Positions 1 to 10,144 of a stretch of DNA of 64,000 nt are shown here, one piece after another (position 1 is the first letter of the stretch; each line of letters starts with the position of its first letter). Source of the DNA: Comamonadaceae bacterium (GTDB lineage: Bacteria; Pseudomonadota; Gammaproteobacteria; Burkholderiales; Burkholderiaceae_C); NCBI GenBank assembly GCA_027488255.1, contig JAIYBZ010000029.1, positions 248,001 through 312,000 on the forward strand, in the 5' to 3' direction. Under the pieces are notes generated by a model that made no database searches, had not been told where the DNA came from, and saw only the letters and a program-made list of their open reading frames with translations. The position numbers were made by a program, and so were the translations under genes.

Positions 1-2
1 GC

Positions 3-905
3 CCTTTGTGGCAATTGCTGCCCGAAGGGGCGCTCAAACAACAATTGCTCACCGAGTTGGCGCAACTCATTCAGCTGGAAACCGCAGGCCTTGAAAAACT
101 CTGGCAACAACAGGCAGCGGCAGACTCGCGCTTTGCCCCCCGCGGCGGGTCAGCGTCTGCGGCCGGTTTTTCCCCTGCCCCTGGGGCCGGGCCAGCCTCC
201 ACAGGGGCGGCGGCAGGATTGAATGCCGCAGTGAGTGCCTTGGGTGAGCGTGCGGGGCGAGAGGCCTCTTACAGTGGGCCTCCGACGTGGGGGAATGACC
301 CTCTTTATGGCCAAGGGAATGCCACAGCATGGCCACGTAAAACCGGCACTTGGACGCCCAACAGCAAATTTGGCAACAGCCGCTACAAGCGCGATTTGCC
401 CCCGGTCTACACCGGGCCACGCACCGTGCCCGCCAGTCGGGCGGACCACGCCGCGCGCTTGCTGTTGAGCAACATGGCGCTGTGGGATTCGTTGGCCAGT
501 GAAGACCATGCCCTGTTGTGCGCCCTGCCCGACCCGCACGGCGCTTTTTTTGCATGGCTTGAATCGCAGTTTCACGACCAAGGGGCCTTGGGATCGACCA
601 CCTTGCGAGAACTTATGCAGGGACAGTCTTTTGCCGACGAAGCCACACGCTGGATGGCGCAAGACCAATTGATCGCGATCGGTGGCAGTGAAGACGCCAC
701 GCCCCCCGATCCCCAAGAAGCCCGACAAGAACTGCGCCGTCTGCTCAATGGCCTGATGATTGACCGGCTGAAAGAGCTCGAAACCGAAGCCCTCACACAG
801 GCCAGCACCGGCCAAGACCCCGAAGCCCAACTCCGCTGGCGCAGCCTGCACGAGCGGCGCAAAGCCCTGATGGCCGCCGCCGCAACCGCTCCAGATCAGT
901 CCTGA
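3..905 (+). CDS. dnaG: DNA primase, C-terminal part (5' end outside window)
   Basis: The reading frame is open from the window edge, so the gene is cut at its 5' end; about 300 residues remain. DnaG makes the RNA primers for replication and docks on DnaB helicase through its C-terminal domain. What is visible is the end of the catalytic core, a Gly/Ala/Pro-rich linker (about residues 40-130 of this fragment), and a helical C-terminal region (about 145-295) of the helicase-binding kind. The zinc-binding and TOPRIM domains would lie upstream. The call rests on domain style rather than catalytic motifs. The gene converges on cysE with a 46-base gap. Confidence 0.8.
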   Translation, partial: PLWQLLPEGALKQQLLTELAQLIQLETAGLEKLWQQQAAADSRFAPRGGSASAAGFSPAPGAGPASTGAAAGLNAAVSALGERAGREASYSGPPTWGNDPLYGQGNATAWPRKTGTWTPNSKFGNSRYKRDLPPVYTGPRTVPASRADHAARLLLSNMALWDSLASEDHALLCALPDPHGAFFAWLESQFHDQGALGSTTLRELMQGQSFADEATRWMAQDQLIAIGGSEDATPPDPQEARQELRRLLNGLMIDRLKELETEALTQASTGQDPEAQLRWRSLHERRKALMAAAATAPDQS

Positions 906-951
906 ACCCCGCCGAAACGCCAAAACCCGTGATGGCGGACTGGCCCGAGCT

Positions 952-1719
952 TCACTTGCCCAACAACTGGTTGAGCTTGTCTGCCTCAAAGGTTTCGCGG
1001 GTGGCGGCATCGCCGGGCATTTGCACCGATTGCTGGGCGCACAACTGCTCCAAGGCCTTCCAGATCATGGCGATCTGATGCTCTTGTCCCGCCGCATGGT
1101 CGATCAAGCCGCGCAGGGCTTGGCTGACAGGGTCATCGTCTTGTGTGATGCCATAAGCTGAAAATTTGCGGTCTGTGCCAGACACATCGGCGCTTTCGCC
1201 CGATTTAGAAGGAATGATGCGCGCCGGAATGCCCACCGCGGTAGCGCCTGCAGGCACGGGCTTGATGACCACGGCATTGCTGCCAATCTTGGCGCCATCG
1301 CCCACGACAAAGCCGCCCAGCACTTTGGCGCCCGCACTCACCACCACATCTTTGCCCAAAGTGGGGTGCCGCTTGGTGCCTTTGTATAGCGATGTCCCGC
1401 CCAGAGTCACGCCTTGGTAAATGGTGCAGCCATCGCCGATGACGGCGGTCTCGCCCACCACCACCCCCATCGCATGGTCAAAAAAGACACGTTCGCCAAT
1501 TTGGGCGCCCGGATGAATCTCAATGCCCGTCAAGCCCCGTGAGATGTGCGAAATAAAGCGCCCCAACCATTTGAAGCCATGGTTCCAGCACCAGTGCGCG
1601 CGGCGGTGCAGCACCAAAGCGTGCAGGCCGGGGTAGCAGGTCAAGACTTCCCAAGCGGTGCGGGCCGCGGGGTCTCGATCGAGGATGCACTGGATGTCGG
1701 AGCGAAGACGTGAAAACAT
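952..1719 (-). CDS. cysE: Serine O-acetyltransferase
   Basis: This 255-residue enzyme acetylates L-serine with acetyl-CoA, the first step of cysteine synthesis, in the cytoplasm. The left-handed beta-helix is recognisable from hexapeptide repeats between about residues 65 and 180, with the catalytic-region motif [12 protein letters not shown] and the substrate-loop motif GTKRHPT. I chose the ATG giving [10 protein letters not shown]; the open frame runs much further upstream, but that part lies antisense inside trmJ. The gene starts 11 bases after trmJ stops, so the two are probably co-transcribed. The C-terminal tail, about 75 residues beyond the helix, is longer than in short CysE forms. 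Confidence 0.93.
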   Translation of the reverse strand: MFSRLRSDIQCILDRDPAARTAWEVLTCYPGLHALVLHRRAHWCWNHGFKWLGRFISHISRGLTGIEIHPGAQIGERVFFDHAMGVVVGETAVIGDGCTIYQGVTLGGTSLYKGTKRHPTLGKDVVVSAGAKVLGGFVVGDGAKIGSNAVVIKPVPAGATAVGIPARIIPSKSGESADVSGTDRKFSAYGITQDDDPVSQALRGLIDHAAGQEHQIAMIWKALEQLCAQQSVQMPGDAATRETFEADKLNQLLGK

Positions 1720-1730
1720 AGGGCCCAAGT

Positions 1731-2462
1731 CTATCGCTTGCCCGCGGCGGTCTGGATCATGGCTTTGGCCACCCCGCGCAGGATGTGGATTTCTTCCTGA
1801 CTCAAATCGACTCGGTTGAACAACTGGTTCAGCCGAGGCATGAGTTTTTTGGGTGCGGCCGGGTCTAAAAAACCGATCTCGGTCAGCGCTTGCTCCCAAT
1901 GCGTCAACATGCCAGCCACTTGCTGGGCATCGGCTTTTTCCGATGGGGGCACCGCGTCTTGCACCGCAAAGCCGCCCAAGGCCATGCGCCAGTCGTAGGC
2001 CAGCACCTGGATGGCCGAGCCCAAATTGAGCGAGCCAAATTGAGGGTGCGTGGGAATCGACAGCGCCACATGGCAACGGTAAACGTCCTCGTTTTTCATG
2101 CCAAAACGCTCCGAGCCAAACAAAAACGCCACACTCTGCGCGGCTGCCCCGGGCTGCGTCAACTCGGCAAAGTGCTCACGAGGCGATCGGGTGGGGGGCC
2201 CAAAGTCGCGCGGCGTCATGGCGGTGGCGCACAAATGGGTCACGCCGTCCAGCGCTTCATCCAAGGTCTGGACCACGCGGGCTTTGGCCAGCACATCGTT
2301 GGCGCCACTGGCTCTTTGGATGGTCTCTTCTTTGCGCAGCACATTGGGCCAACGCGGGGCCACCAAAACCAAATCGTCAAAGCCCATGACTTTCATGGCG
2401 CGGGCGGCGGCACCCACGTTGCCGGCGTGGCTGGTTTCTATCAGGATGAAACGGGTTTTCAT
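1731..2462 (-). CDS. trmJ: tRNA (cytidine/uridine-2'-O)-methyltransferase TrmJ
   Basis: This is a SPOUT-class methyltransferase of 243 residues, expected to methylate the ribose of tRNA position 32 with S-adenosylmethionine. Family motifs are [14 protein letters not shown] near the N terminus, [13 protein letters not shown] in the knot region and [15 protein letters not shown] before the C-terminal helices. I took the ATG that gives MKTRFILIE; a GTG five codons upstream is possible. It is the first gene of an apparent trmJ-cysE pair. The length matches the usual bacterial TrmJ. Confidence 0.92.
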   Translation of the reverse strand: MKTRFILIETSHAGNVGAAARAMKVMGFDDLVLVAPRWPNVLRKEETIQRASGANDVLAKARVVQTLDEALDGVTHLCATAMTPRDFGPPTRSPREHFAELTQPGAAAQSVAFLFGSERFGMKNEDVYRCHVALSIPTHPQFGSLNLGSAIQVLAYDWRMALGGFAVQDAVPPSEKADAQQVAGMLTHWEQALTEIGFLDPAAPKKLMPRLNQLFNRVDLSQEEIHILRGVAKAMIQTAAGKR

Positions 2463-2601
2463 GCCCCAATTGTCCACGCTGGGACGGGCAAGGCCGGTGA
2501 GCCGCCCCTTTTTGGGGGCTCAACTGTGTCAAGATTCTGGTCTCTGGCGGCGATCGACCGCATCCCTTAATATGGGATTTAACGAATTTTGGAGTGTTCA
2601 A

Positions 2602-3345
2602 ATGAAATTATCGGTTTGCTGTCTTTTGTCTCTGAGCCCCGTGTGGGCGCTCGCCCAAACCGCCGAAGCCCCCCGCTTTGTGGGCGACATTGGCGGCATG
2701 GTCACCACCTCACAAGCGGTGGTGAATGGCGCCAAGAAAACCACCTCGGCCCTGCCTTACCTTTACGGCGACATGGGAAATTTTTTCGCCCGTGTGGACA
2801 CCCTGGGTTTCAGGGCCATGCCGCTGGCATCTGGTCACCTTGAATTGGCCTTGCGCGTCGGCACCGAGGGCTTTAAGGCGGCCAAAACCGCCCACCCCGC
2901 CGCAGATGACCGCAGCACCCCCATGCCGATTGGCATTGGCACCTTTCAGCGCACAGCCATGGGCGGCTTGTTTGCCTATGCGATGTACGAACCCCAATCT
3001 GCCGGCCAATTTGGCGAAGTCAATTGGGCAGGCCAAATCGAGGCGGCTGGCGGCGTGAAGATTTATCCCCAGCTGGGTTTGCAATACCGATCGGCAGACT
3101 ATGTGCGCCATCTGTATGGCATCAGCGCAGCGCAAGCCACGGCCACGGGCCTTTCCCCCTACCGCCCTGGCGCCTCTTTCACCCCGATGCTCACCGTGCA
3201 AGCCTCTGTGCCGCTCAGTGGACCTTGGGCCTTGCAGCTGCAAACCCGCTACCGCCATTTGGACAGCGCCATTGCCAACAGCCCCTTGGTGAGCCGCTCC
3301 AGCCAGGTCTCGGGATTTGCGGCACTGACTTACACCGTGAAATGA
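2602..3345 (+). CDS. MipA/OmpV-family outer-membrane protein
   Basis: The 247-residue precursor begins with a signal peptide (MKLSVCCLLS through about residue 22, ALAQ cleavage). The rest is rich in alternating hydrophobic and polar strands and ends in a short aromatic/Val beta-signal-like terminus (ALTYTVK), typical of MipA/OmpV barrels. Family members act as outer-membrane scaffolds or porins; the substrate is unknown. The start is supported by GGAG at 2591-2594, seven bases before the ATG. The gene stands alone, divergent from trmJ, and is followed by an intrinsic terminator. Confidence 0.78.
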   Translation: MKLSVCCLLSLSPVWALAQTAEAPRFVGDIGGMVTTSQAVVNGAKKTTSALPYLYGDMGNFFARVDTLGFRAMPLASGHLELALRVGTEGFKAAKTAHPAADDRSTPMPIGIGTFQRTAMGGLFAYAMYEPQSAGQFGEVNWAGQIEAAGGVKIYPQLGLQYRSADYVRHLYGISAAQATATGLSPYRPGASFTPMLTVQASVPLSGPWALQLQTRYRHLDSAIANSPLVSRSSQVSGFAALTYTVK

Positions 3346-3350
3346 AGCTC

Positions 3351-3382
3351 GGGCCTGCCTGACCCCGGCAGGCCCCGCTTTT
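3351..3382 (+). terminator. Intrinsic terminator after the MipA-like gene
   Basis: A perfect 9-bp stem (GGGCCTGCC with GGCAGGCCC) and a seven-base loop are followed by CGCTTTT. It lies just after the stop at 3345 and before suhB. Confidence 0.7.
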
Positions 3383-3447
3383 CATGAGAAAATGCGCGCT
3401 TCGCCCCCGTGATCGTGCGGTGGCCAGTCTGGTTCTTCACACAATTT

Positions 3448-4392
3448 ATGTCGTCCAATCTCCACCCCATGCTCAACGTGGCCATCAAGGCTGCACGCGC
3501 TGCTGGCGCCATCATCAACCGTGCCGCGCTGGACGTTGAAGCGGTTCGCATCTCGCAAAAACAAGTCAACGACTTTGTCACCGAGATCGACCATGCCAGC
3601 GAAAAAGTCATCATCGACACCTTGCTGACCGCCTACCCCGAGCACGGCATCTTGGCCGAAGAGTCGGGCAGCACGCATGGCAACCCCCACGCGGATCACA
3701 TCTGGATCATCGACCCCTTGGACGGCACGACCAACTTCATCCACGGCTTCCCTGTTTATTGCGTGAGCATTGCCCTGCAAGTGCGCGGCAAGATCGAGCA
3801 AGCCGTCATTTACGACCCCACCCGCAACGACCTGTTCACCGCCACCAAAGGGCGTGGCGCCTTCATGAACGACCGCCGTTTGCGCGTGAGCAAACGCATT
3901 CGCCTGCAAGAGTGCATCATTTCCACCGGTTTCCCCTTCCGCAAGGGCGATAACTTCAACCAATACCTGCGCATGATGGGCGACGTGATGCAACGCACCG
4001 CCGGCCTGCGCCGTCCGGGCTCAGCGGCCCTCGATCTGGCCTACGTGGCGGCTGGTTTCACCGACGGCTTTTTTGAAACCGGGCTGTCGCCTTGGGACGT
4101 GGCTGCAGGCTCGCTGTTGGTGACCGAGGCCGGTGGCCTGATTGGCAATTTCACAGGCGAATCCGATTTCTTGGAACAAAAAGAATGCTTGGCCGGTGCG
4201 CCCCGCATCTACGGCCAACTGGTCAGCATCTTGGGCAAATACAGCAAGTTCGCCAGCGCGGGCGACAAAGCCGCTGTGCGCGCCGCCGTTGAAACGTTGA
4301 GCCGCGAACGCGCCTCAGACAGCGATGAACCCGAAGCCGACGTCGCAGAAGACGCCGCCGAAGGCGCTGATTCTAAAAACGCCCCGTTCTAA
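3448..4392 (+). CDS. suhB: Inositol monophosphatase family protein
   Basis: This 314-residue protein belongs to the Mg-dependent inositol monophosphatase family; the E. coli SuhB member also assists rRNA transcription antitermination. Metal-binding motifs are clear: EESGSTHGN near residue 71, [15 protein letters not shown] near 90, and [15 protein letters not shown] near 216. The protein is about 45 residues longer than typical SuhB because of an acidic, probably disordered tail (many Asp, Glu and Ala). I took the ATG just before SSNLHPML, since family members start close to that HPML. mutS follows after three bases. Confidence 0.88.
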   Translation: MSSNLHPMLNVAIKAARAAGAIINRAALDVEAVRISQKQVNDFVTEIDHASEKVIIDTLLTAYPEHGILAEESGSTHGNPHADHIWIIDPLDGTTNFIHGFPVYCVSIALQVRGKIEQAVIYDPTRNDLFTATKGRGAFMNDRRLRVSKRIRLQECIISTGFPFRKGDNFNQYLRMMGDVMQRTAGLRRPGSAALDLAYVAAGFTDGFFETGLSPWDVAAGSLLVTEAGGLIGNFTGESDFLEQKECLAGAPRIYGQLVSILGKYSKFASAGDKAAVRAAVETLSRERASDSDEPEADVAEDAAEGADSKNAPF

Positions 4393-4395
4393 GCC

Positions 4396-7050
4396 ATGTC
4401 TGCGCTCGACCTGAGTGCCCACACCCCCATGATGGCCCAGTACCTGGGCATCAAGGCGGAATTTCCCGACACGCTGGTCTTTTACCGCATGGGCGACTTT
4501 TACGAGTTGTTCTATGACGATGCTGAAAAAGCCGCCCGTCTGCTCGACATCACGCTGACCCGCCGCGGCCAGTCTGCGGGGCAACCCGTGCTGATGGCCG
4601 GCGTGCCCTTTCATGCGGTTGAAACCTATTTGGCCCGACTCATCAAGTTGGGCGAATCGGTGGCCATTTGCGAACAAGTCGGCGATGTGGCCACCTCCAA
4701 AGGGCCGGTAGAGCGCAAAGTGGTGCGCGTGGTCACCCCCGGCACCTTGACCGACAGCGAACTGCTTTCTGAAAAAAGCGAAGCCATTTTGCTGTCGGTG
4801 CACCAAGCGCCCAAAAACCGCTGCGGTCTGGCTTGGCTCAGTGTCACCCAAGGCGTGGTGCAGTTGGCCGAATGCGCACAAGACGAATTGGCAGACTGGA
4901 TCGACCGCATCGGCCCCAGCGAATTGTTGGCCAGCGCGGGCATGACCGCATCGTTTGAGCAAAAACTGCGCGGCATCAAAACAGCAGGCCGCGGCAGCTG
5001 GTCGCTGGCGCTGCGTCCCGACTTTCAGTTTGACGCTGGCTTGGGACAGCGCAAATTGCTCGAGCAATTGCAAGCCGCCTCACTGGCCGCTTGGAGCGCA
5101 GATGCGCTGAGCGATGCCCACGCCGCCGCCGCGGCCCTGCTCACATACGCCGAGCACACGCAAGGTCGCCAGTTGCCACATGTGCAACGCGTGCAAGTGC
5201 AACGCTCGGATGCGCTGATCGACTTGCCCGCCAGCACCCGTCGCAATCTGGAACTGACACACACCCTGCGCGGCGAAAGCGCCGCGCACTCGCCCACCCT
5301 GTTGGCCTTGCTGGACACCTGCATGACCGGCATGGGCAGCCGTTTGCTCAAAAGCTGGTTGCTCAGCCCGCCGCGCGACCGCCAAGTGGCCACTCAACGT
5401 CTGCAAGCCCAAGCGGTGCTGCGGGGGGACAGCGGGGCCGGCGCGTGGCGGGCCTTGCGCGAACAACTCAAAGGCGCCAGCGATGTCGAACGCATCACCG
5501 CCCGCACCGCCTTGCGCCAAGTGCGGCCGCGCGAGTTGGTGGCTTTGCGCCACGCCCTTGGCCGAGCCGCCGCCCTGTCCTCGCAATTGCAAACTTTGCA
5601 GCCCGATGCAGGCAGCTTGCTGGCCGACATCACACGGTGGCTGCAGCCACCGGCAAACTGCGCCGAGCTGCTGCAAATGGCCTTGCTTGAAGAGCCTGCC
5701 GCGCTGGTGCGCGATGGCGGTGTGATCGCCGACGGCCTCGATGCGCAACTGGATGAGTTGCGCGGCATTCAGACGAATTGCGATGCGTTTTTGTTGGATT
5801 TGGAAACCCGTGAAAAAGAGCGCACCGGCATTGCCAACCTGCGGGTGCAGTTCAACAAAGTGCACGGTTTTTACATCGAAGTCACGCAAGGCCAGCTGGA
5901 CAAAGTGCCGGACGATTACCGCCGCCGCCAAACCCTGAAAAACGCCGAGCGCTTCATCACACCCGAACTGAAAGCCTTTGAAGACAAAGCGCTGTCGGCG
6001 CAAGAACGCGCCTTGGCACGCGAAAAATGGCTGTACGAAAGCCTGCTCGACCAACTGCAGACCTTCGTCCCGGCGCTCACCGCCTTGGCCCAAGCCATGG
6101 CCTCACTCGACGCGCTGTGCGCCCTCACCGAACGCGCGCTCACGCTGAATTGGTGTGCTCCTGAGTTCAGCAAAGAATCGTGCATTGAAATTCGACAAGG
6201 CCGTCACCCGGTGGTGGAAGTGCGGCTGGCCGAACTGTCGGGCACCCGCTTCATGGCCAACGACACGGTGCTGGGGCCACGTCAGCGCATGCAAATCATC
6301 ACCGGCCCCAACATGGGCGGCAAATCAACCTACATGCGGCAAGTGGCCTTGATTGTGTTGCTGGCCAGCATCGGCAGCCATGTGCCGGCCAGCAGCTGTC
6401 GCCTTGGCCCGATCGATGCCATCCACACCCGCATTGGCGCCGCCGACGATTTGGCCAACGCGCAATCGACCTTCATGCTGGAAATGACCGAGGCCGCGCA
6501 AATCTTGCACAGCGCCACGCCGCACAGCTTGGTGCTGATGGACGAAATTGGCCGTGGCACCTCGACCTTTGACGGCCTGGCCTTGGCCAGTGGCATCGCC
6601 ACGCACCTGCACAACAAAACACAAGCCTTTGCCTTGTTTGCCACGCACTACTTTGAGCTCACCGAGTTTCCGGCCACCCACGCGGCCGCAGTGAACATGC
6701 ATGTCAGTGCCGCCGAATCGGGTTCGTCCATTGTCTTTTTGCACGAGCTGCAACCGGGTCCCGCCAGCAAAAGCTATGGCGTTCAAGTGGCCCGCTTGGC
6801 CGGCATGCCTGCCGCTGTTTTGACACACGCACGCCACGCGCTGACAGCGCTCGAGGCAGGGGCTACGCAAAACCGCCAGCAAGTCGATTTGTTTGCGGCA
6901 CCTCCTGAAGCCGAAGCCACCGGTCCGACACCTGTCGAAGTGGCCTTGGCTCAAATTAACCCCGATGCACTCAGTCCCCGAGAAGCGCTGGATGCGTTGT
7001 ATGCGCTGCAGCGCCTGCTGCCAAAAAATGAAAGGAACACCCCGTCATGA
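4396..7050 (+). CDS. mutS: DNA mismatch repair protein MutS
   Basis: An 884-residue mismatch sensor of full length. The N-terminal mismatch-binding domain has the intercalating Phe-Tyr-Glu motif (GDFYELF, about residue 38). The C-terminal ATPase has Walker [12 protein letters not shown] (about 636-646) and Walker [17 protein letters not shown] (about 713-728). The protein ends with the short C-terminal helices seen in family members. It follows suhB by three bases and its stop overlaps the start of the proteasome-like gene in an ATGA, so the genes are probably read as one operon with translational coupling. Confidence 0.97.
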   Translation: MSALDLSAHTPMMAQYLGIKAEFPDTLVFYRMGDFYELFYDDAEKAARLLDITLTRRGQSAGQPVLMAGVPFHAVETYLARLIKLGESVAICEQVGDVATSKGPVERKVVRVVTPGTLTDSELLSEKSEAILLSVHQAPKNRCGLAWLSVTQGVVQLAECAQDELADWIDRIGPSELLASAGMTASFEQKLRGIKTAGRGSWSLALRPDFQFDAGLGQRKLLEQLQAASLAAWSADALSDAHAAAAALLTYAEHTQGRQLPHVQRVQVQRSDALIDLPASTRRNLELTHTLRGESAAHSPTLLALLDTCMTGMGSRLLKSWLLSPPRDRQVATQRLQAQAVLRGDSGAGAWRALREQLKGASDVERITARTALRQVRPRELVALRHALGRAAALSSQLQTLQPDAGSLLADITRWLQPPANCAELLQMALLEEPAALVRDGGVIADGLDAQLDELRGIQTNCDAFLLDLETREKERTGIANLRVQFNKVHGFYIEVTQGQLDKVPDDYRRRQTLKNAERFITPELKAFEDKALSAQERALAREKWLYESLLDQLQTFVPALTALAQAMASLDALCALTERALTLNWCAPEFSKESCIEIRQGRHPVVEVRLAELSGTRFMANDTVLGPRQRMQIITGPNMGGKSTYMRQVALIVLLASIGSHVPASSCRLGPIDAIHTRIGAADDLANAQSTFMLEMTEAAQILHSATPHSLVLMDEIGRGTSTFDGLALASGIATHLHNKTQAFALFATHYFELTEFPATHAAAVNMHVSAAESGSSIVFLHELQPGPASKSYGVQVARLAGMPAAVLTHARHALTALEAGATQNRQQVDLFAAPPEAEATGPTPVEVALAQINPDALSPREALDALYALQRLLPKNERNTPS

Positions 7051-7874
7051 CTTATTGCGTCGCCGTTAAGACCCGAGCCGGTTTGGTTTTTTTGTCGGAC
7101 TCGCGCACCAACGCGGGCTTGGACCAAATCAGCACTTTCCGCAAGATGATCGTTTACGAAAAAGCGGGCGATCGCTTCATGACCTTGCTGTCAGCCGGCA
7201 ATCTGAGCATTTCACAGTCGATTCGAGAGGTGCTGCAAATTGAAAAATTGGTTGAGCCGGGCCAAGACGAGCCCTTGACCATCTGGAACGCCAAAAGCAT
7301 GTTTGACGCCACGCGGGTATTGGGTGCGGCGGTGCGCCGGGTCTACGACCGCGATGCCGCTGCCCTGAAAGCCTCGGGCGTGGATTTCAATGTGTCCATG
7401 ATCTTTGGCGGCCAAATTGGCAACGAAGGCATGCGCCTCTTTCAGGTGTACTCCCCCGGCAACTTCATCGAAGCGACCGACGAAACGCCCTACTTCCAGA
7501 TTGGCGAATCCAAATACGGCAAGCCTGTGCTGGACCGCGTCATCACCCCCAACACCCCGCTGGACGAAGCCGCCAAATGCGCCTTGGTGTCGATGGACTC
7601 GACCTTGAAATCCAACCTGTCGGTTGGCCTGCCTCTGGACATGGTGGTCTACAAAGTCGGCAGCTTGCAGACCGACCGCATCATGTGCATTGACGAGCAC
7701 AACCCCTACTTCCAGATGTTGCGCAGCAGCTGGGGCGACAAGCTTCGCCAAATGTTTGACAGCATTGAAGACCCCATGTGGAACGGTGGCGCCACCGACA
7801 TTCCCCTCATGGTGGCTCCGGTTCGCAATGCCGTGTTGAAGAAAATCACCACCCCCGAAGAAAAACTCATCTGA
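7047..7874 (+). CDS. Anbu-type proteasome-like peptidase (COG3484)
   Basis: The protein is a 275-residue member of the N-terminal nucleophile hydrolases, closest to Anbu, the so-called ancestral beta subunit of the proteasome. After removal of Met1, Thr2 would be the catalytic N terminus. The partners expected at proteasome positions 17 and 32/33 are present as Asp18 (FLSDSRT) and Lys33 (FRKM). Better-known Anbu genes sit beside an alpha-E protein, a transglutaminase-like protein and an ATP-grasp enzyme; none is here. Instead the start overlaps the mutS stop and the end overlaps the next start (TGATG). A betaproteobacterial HslV relative (BPH) is an alternative, but the N-terminal [14 protein letters not shown] segment fits Anbu better. 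Confidence 0.82.
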   Translation: MTYCVAVKTRAGLVFLSDSRTNAGLDQISTFRKMIVYEKAGDRFMTLLSAGNLSISQSIREVLQIEKLVEPGQDEPLTIWNAKSMFDATRVLGAAVRRVYDRDAAALKASGVDFNVSMIFGGQIGNEGMRLFQVYSPGNFIEATDETPYFQIGESKYGKPVLDRVITPNTPLDEAAKCALVSMDSTLKSNLSVGLPLDMVVYKVGSLQTDRIMCIDEHNPYFQMLRSSWGDKLRQMFDSIEDPMWNGGATDIPLMVAPVRNAVLKKITTPEEKLI

Positions 7875-8677
7875 TGGCCGCGCGCATCGTCTTTTCACAC
7901 GGCAACAGTTTTCCGGCGGGCACTTACCAAGTCATTTTTCAGCACCTGCGCCAGCGCGGGTTCACGGTCGACGCCATCGACAAATTGGGCCACGACCCGC
8001 AGTACCCGGTCACCAACAACTGGCCGCACTTGGTCCAGCAATTGGCCGATTTTGCCCGCGCCTTACAAGGCCAAGGGGAGCCTGCTTTTTTAGTGGGTCA
8101 CTCGTTGGGAGGCCTCTTGAGTTTGATGTGCGCCGCCTTGCATCCCGAATTGGCACGTGGGGTGTTGTTGATCGATTCACCGGTATTGGGCGGCTGGAAG
8201 GCCACCACCTTGGAGCTGGCCAAACGAACCACTTTGGTCGGGGCTTTGTCGCCAGGGCGCATCAGCCAAAAGCGCCGCAACCACTGGCCCGATGCGCAAA
8301 CCGCGCTGGAGAGCTTTCAACACAAAAAAGCGTTTGCCCGATGGGATCCCCAAGTGTTGCGCGATTACATTGCGCACGGCACCCACGATGAAGGCGGTCA
8401 ACGGGTTTTGAGTTTTGACCGCGATGTCGAAACCGCGATCTACAACACCTTGCCCGATAACTTGGTCAGCTTGCTCAAGCGCCACCCGCTTAAGCGCCCT
8501 GCGGCATTCATTGGAGGCACGCATTCCGCCGAAATGCGTCAAGTGGGCAAAGAGTTGACGCACCAGGTGGTGAAAGGCCGCGTCATGATGTTGGACGGCA
8601 GCCACTTGTTTCCCATGGAAAAGCCGCTGGCCACCGCCGCAGCCATTGAAGCTTCGCTGCGCAATCTGGGCGCCTGA
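7874..8677 (+). CDS. Alpha/beta-fold hydrolase
   Basis: This 267-residue cytoplasmic protein has an alpha/beta hydrolase layout: oxyanion-hole segment FSHGNSFPAGTY at residues 6-17, nucleophile elbow VGHSLGG near residue 75, and a C-terminal His in DGSHLFPMEKP. The substrate cannot be read from sequence. The start codon shares a base with the stop of the Anbu-like gene, so it is probably translated from the mutS-anbu message. The stop abuts the end of the converging uppP gene with no spacer. Confidence 0.8.
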   Translation: MAARIVFSHGNSFPAGTYQVIFQHLRQRGFTVDAIDKLGHDPQYPVTNNWPHLVQQLADFARALQGQGEPAFLVGHSLGGLLSLMCAALHPELARGVLLIDSPVLGGWKATTLELAKRTTLVGALSPGRISQKRRNHWPDAQTALESFQHKKAFARWDPQVLRDYIAHGTHDEGGQRVLSFDRDVETAIYNTLPDNLVSLLKRHPLKRPAAFIGGTHSAEMRQVGKELTHQVVKGRVMMLDGSHLFPMEKPLATAAAIEASLRNLGA

Positions 8678-9502
8678 TCAAGCGGTCCAGCGCACCAGTC
8701 CCGTGGCGCTGGTGCCCAGCACCACCAAGCCAAACACAATGCGGTACCAAGCAAAAACAACAAAGCTGTGGGTCGATATGAATTTGAGCAACCAACGCAC
8801 GCAGATCCACGCGCTCAAAAACGAAAACAACAAACCCACCGCAAACATCGGGGCATCGGTCATGCTGAGCAGCGCACGGTCTTTGTACAGGCTGTAGGCC
8901 CCCGCGCCGATGAGTGTGGGAATCGCCAGATAAAAAGAAAAGTCGGTCGCCGCTTTGCGCGACATGCCCAGCAACATGCCGCCAATGATGGTGGCACCAC
9001 TGCGGCTGGTGCCCGGAATCATGGCCAAGCACTGCACCAAACCGACTTTGAGGGCGTCTTGCCAACGCATGTCTTCAACCTCTGCGATGCGCACCGCAGT
9101 GGCTTGTCGGCGCTCGGCCCACAAAATGATGAAGCCACCGATGATGAAAGTGGTGGCCACCACCGCGGGTGTGAACAGGTTCGCCTTGATGGCTTTGCCA
9201 AACAACAAACCCAAAACAACGGCAGGCACAAAGGCAATGAACACATTCAGGGCAAAACGTTGTGCGTCTGCGCTGCGTGGCAGTGACACCAAGGTCGAGC
9301 TGATTTTTTGCCAATACACAATGATCACAGCCAAGATCGCGCCGGTCTGAATGGCAATGTCGAAGACCTTGGCTTTGTCGTCGTCAAAGCCCAGCAAGGC
9401 CCCGGCCAAGATCAAATGTCCCGTGGACGAAATCGGCAGGAACTCGGTTAAGCCCTCGACCACGCCCATCACGACGGCTTTTAACAACAGCATCAAATCC
9501 AC
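8678..9502 (-). CDS. uppP: Undecaprenyl-diphosphatase UppP (BacA)
   Basis: This inner-membrane enzyme of 274 residues dephosphorylates undecaprenyl pyrophosphate to recycle the peptidoglycan lipid carrier. Both signature stretches are present: [15 protein letters not shown] near residue 15 and [10 protein letters not shown] near 165-175. Several further hydrophobic spans fit the multi-pass fold. The start is GTG, chosen because GGGGAG lies five bases upstream of it; an ATG three codons later is less well placed. It converges without spacer on the hydrolase gene. Confidence 0.95.
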   Translation of the reverse strand: MDLMLLLKAVVMGVVEGLTEFLPISSTGHLILAGALLGFDDDKAKVFDIAIQTGAILAVIIVYWQKISSTLVSLPRSADAQRFALNVFIAFVPAVVLGLLFGKAIKANLFTPAVVATTFIIGGFIILWAERRQATAVRIAEVEDMRWQDALKVGLVQCLAMIPGTSRSGATIIGGMLLGMSRKAATDFSFYLAIPTLIGAGAYSLYKDRALLSMTDAPMFAVGLLFSFLSAWICVRWLLKFISTHSFVVFAWYRIVFGLVVLGTSATGLVRWTA

Positions 9503-9617
9503 AATCGCTCCCCAAAAACTGAGAGGATTATCGCTGTTGGACTTACAAGAAAAAAGAAAATGTCATACCGAGCACTTGTGGCACATTGAGGTGACATCCA
9601 AGTCCGCATCAGCACAC

Positions 9618-10031
9618 ATGCAACTCACGCCCATCATCGCGATCCACATCAGTTTCACGCTGGCCGCAACGGCCTTGGGCCCGGTGGCACTTTGGGCTCG
9701 ACTGGGCACATTCATCCGCCCCAAACTGCACCGCGCATTCGGTTATGCATGGGTGACTTGCATGTTAGGTGCAGGGTTTTCGGGCTTGTTCATCAGAGAC
9801 TTCCATCTGCCCAACTTTTGGGGTTACACCCCGATTCACTTGCTCGTTCCCGTGACGTTCTTGAGTCTGTTCCAATCGTTTCGCTTTTTGGCCCAAGGCA
9901 ATATTCAGGGCCATCGAAAGACCATGCAATGGCTTTATGGGTCGGCCTGCATCGTGACGGGCGCATTCACGCTGTGGCCCAGCCGTTATCTGGGGCAATT
10001 GGTTTGGGGGCATTGGCTGGGTTGGCTTTGA
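9618..10031 (+). CDS. DUF2306-like small membrane protein
   Basis: A 137-residue membrane protein with about four predicted transmembrane segments and little else. The layout, with conserved-looking HRAFGYAW and GHRKTMQWLYG segments, resembles DUF2306 (YozB/YpjA-like) proteins of unknown function. No good ribosome site precedes the ATG; an in-frame GTG at 9591 is an alternative start. It lies between divergent uppP and the lipoprotein operon. Confidence 0.65.
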   Translation: MQLTPIIAIHISFTLAATALGPVALWARLGTFIRPKLHRAFGYAWVTCMLGAGFSGLFIRDFHLPNFWGYTPIHLLVPVTFLSLFQSFRFLAQGNIQGHRKTMQWLYGSACIVTGAFTLWPSRYLGQLVWGHWLGWL

Positions 10032-10111
10032 AACACTGAAATGGCAACTCAGAACTGAACAAATCGTTTTATTTTTATTACTTAATAATTAATTTAAACC
10101 GTTTTCATGTC

Positions 10112-10117
10112 TACAAT
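10112..10117 (+). promoter_or_regulatory. Possible -10 element of the lipoprotein operon
   Basis: TACAAT stands at the edge of an AT-rich stretch (about 10050-10125) unlike the rest of this GC-rich window, 28 bases upstream of the first lipoprotein ATG. No convincing -35 is seen. AGGAAG at 10131-10136 is the likely ribosome binding site. Confidence 0.3.
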
Positions 10118-10144
10118 TTCCTCTTTTTTGAGGAAGTCACAGAC

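Noticed and set aside
952..2076. Long N-terminal extension of cysE
   Set aside because: The extra part is antisense within trmJ; cysE family length supports the ATG at 1719.
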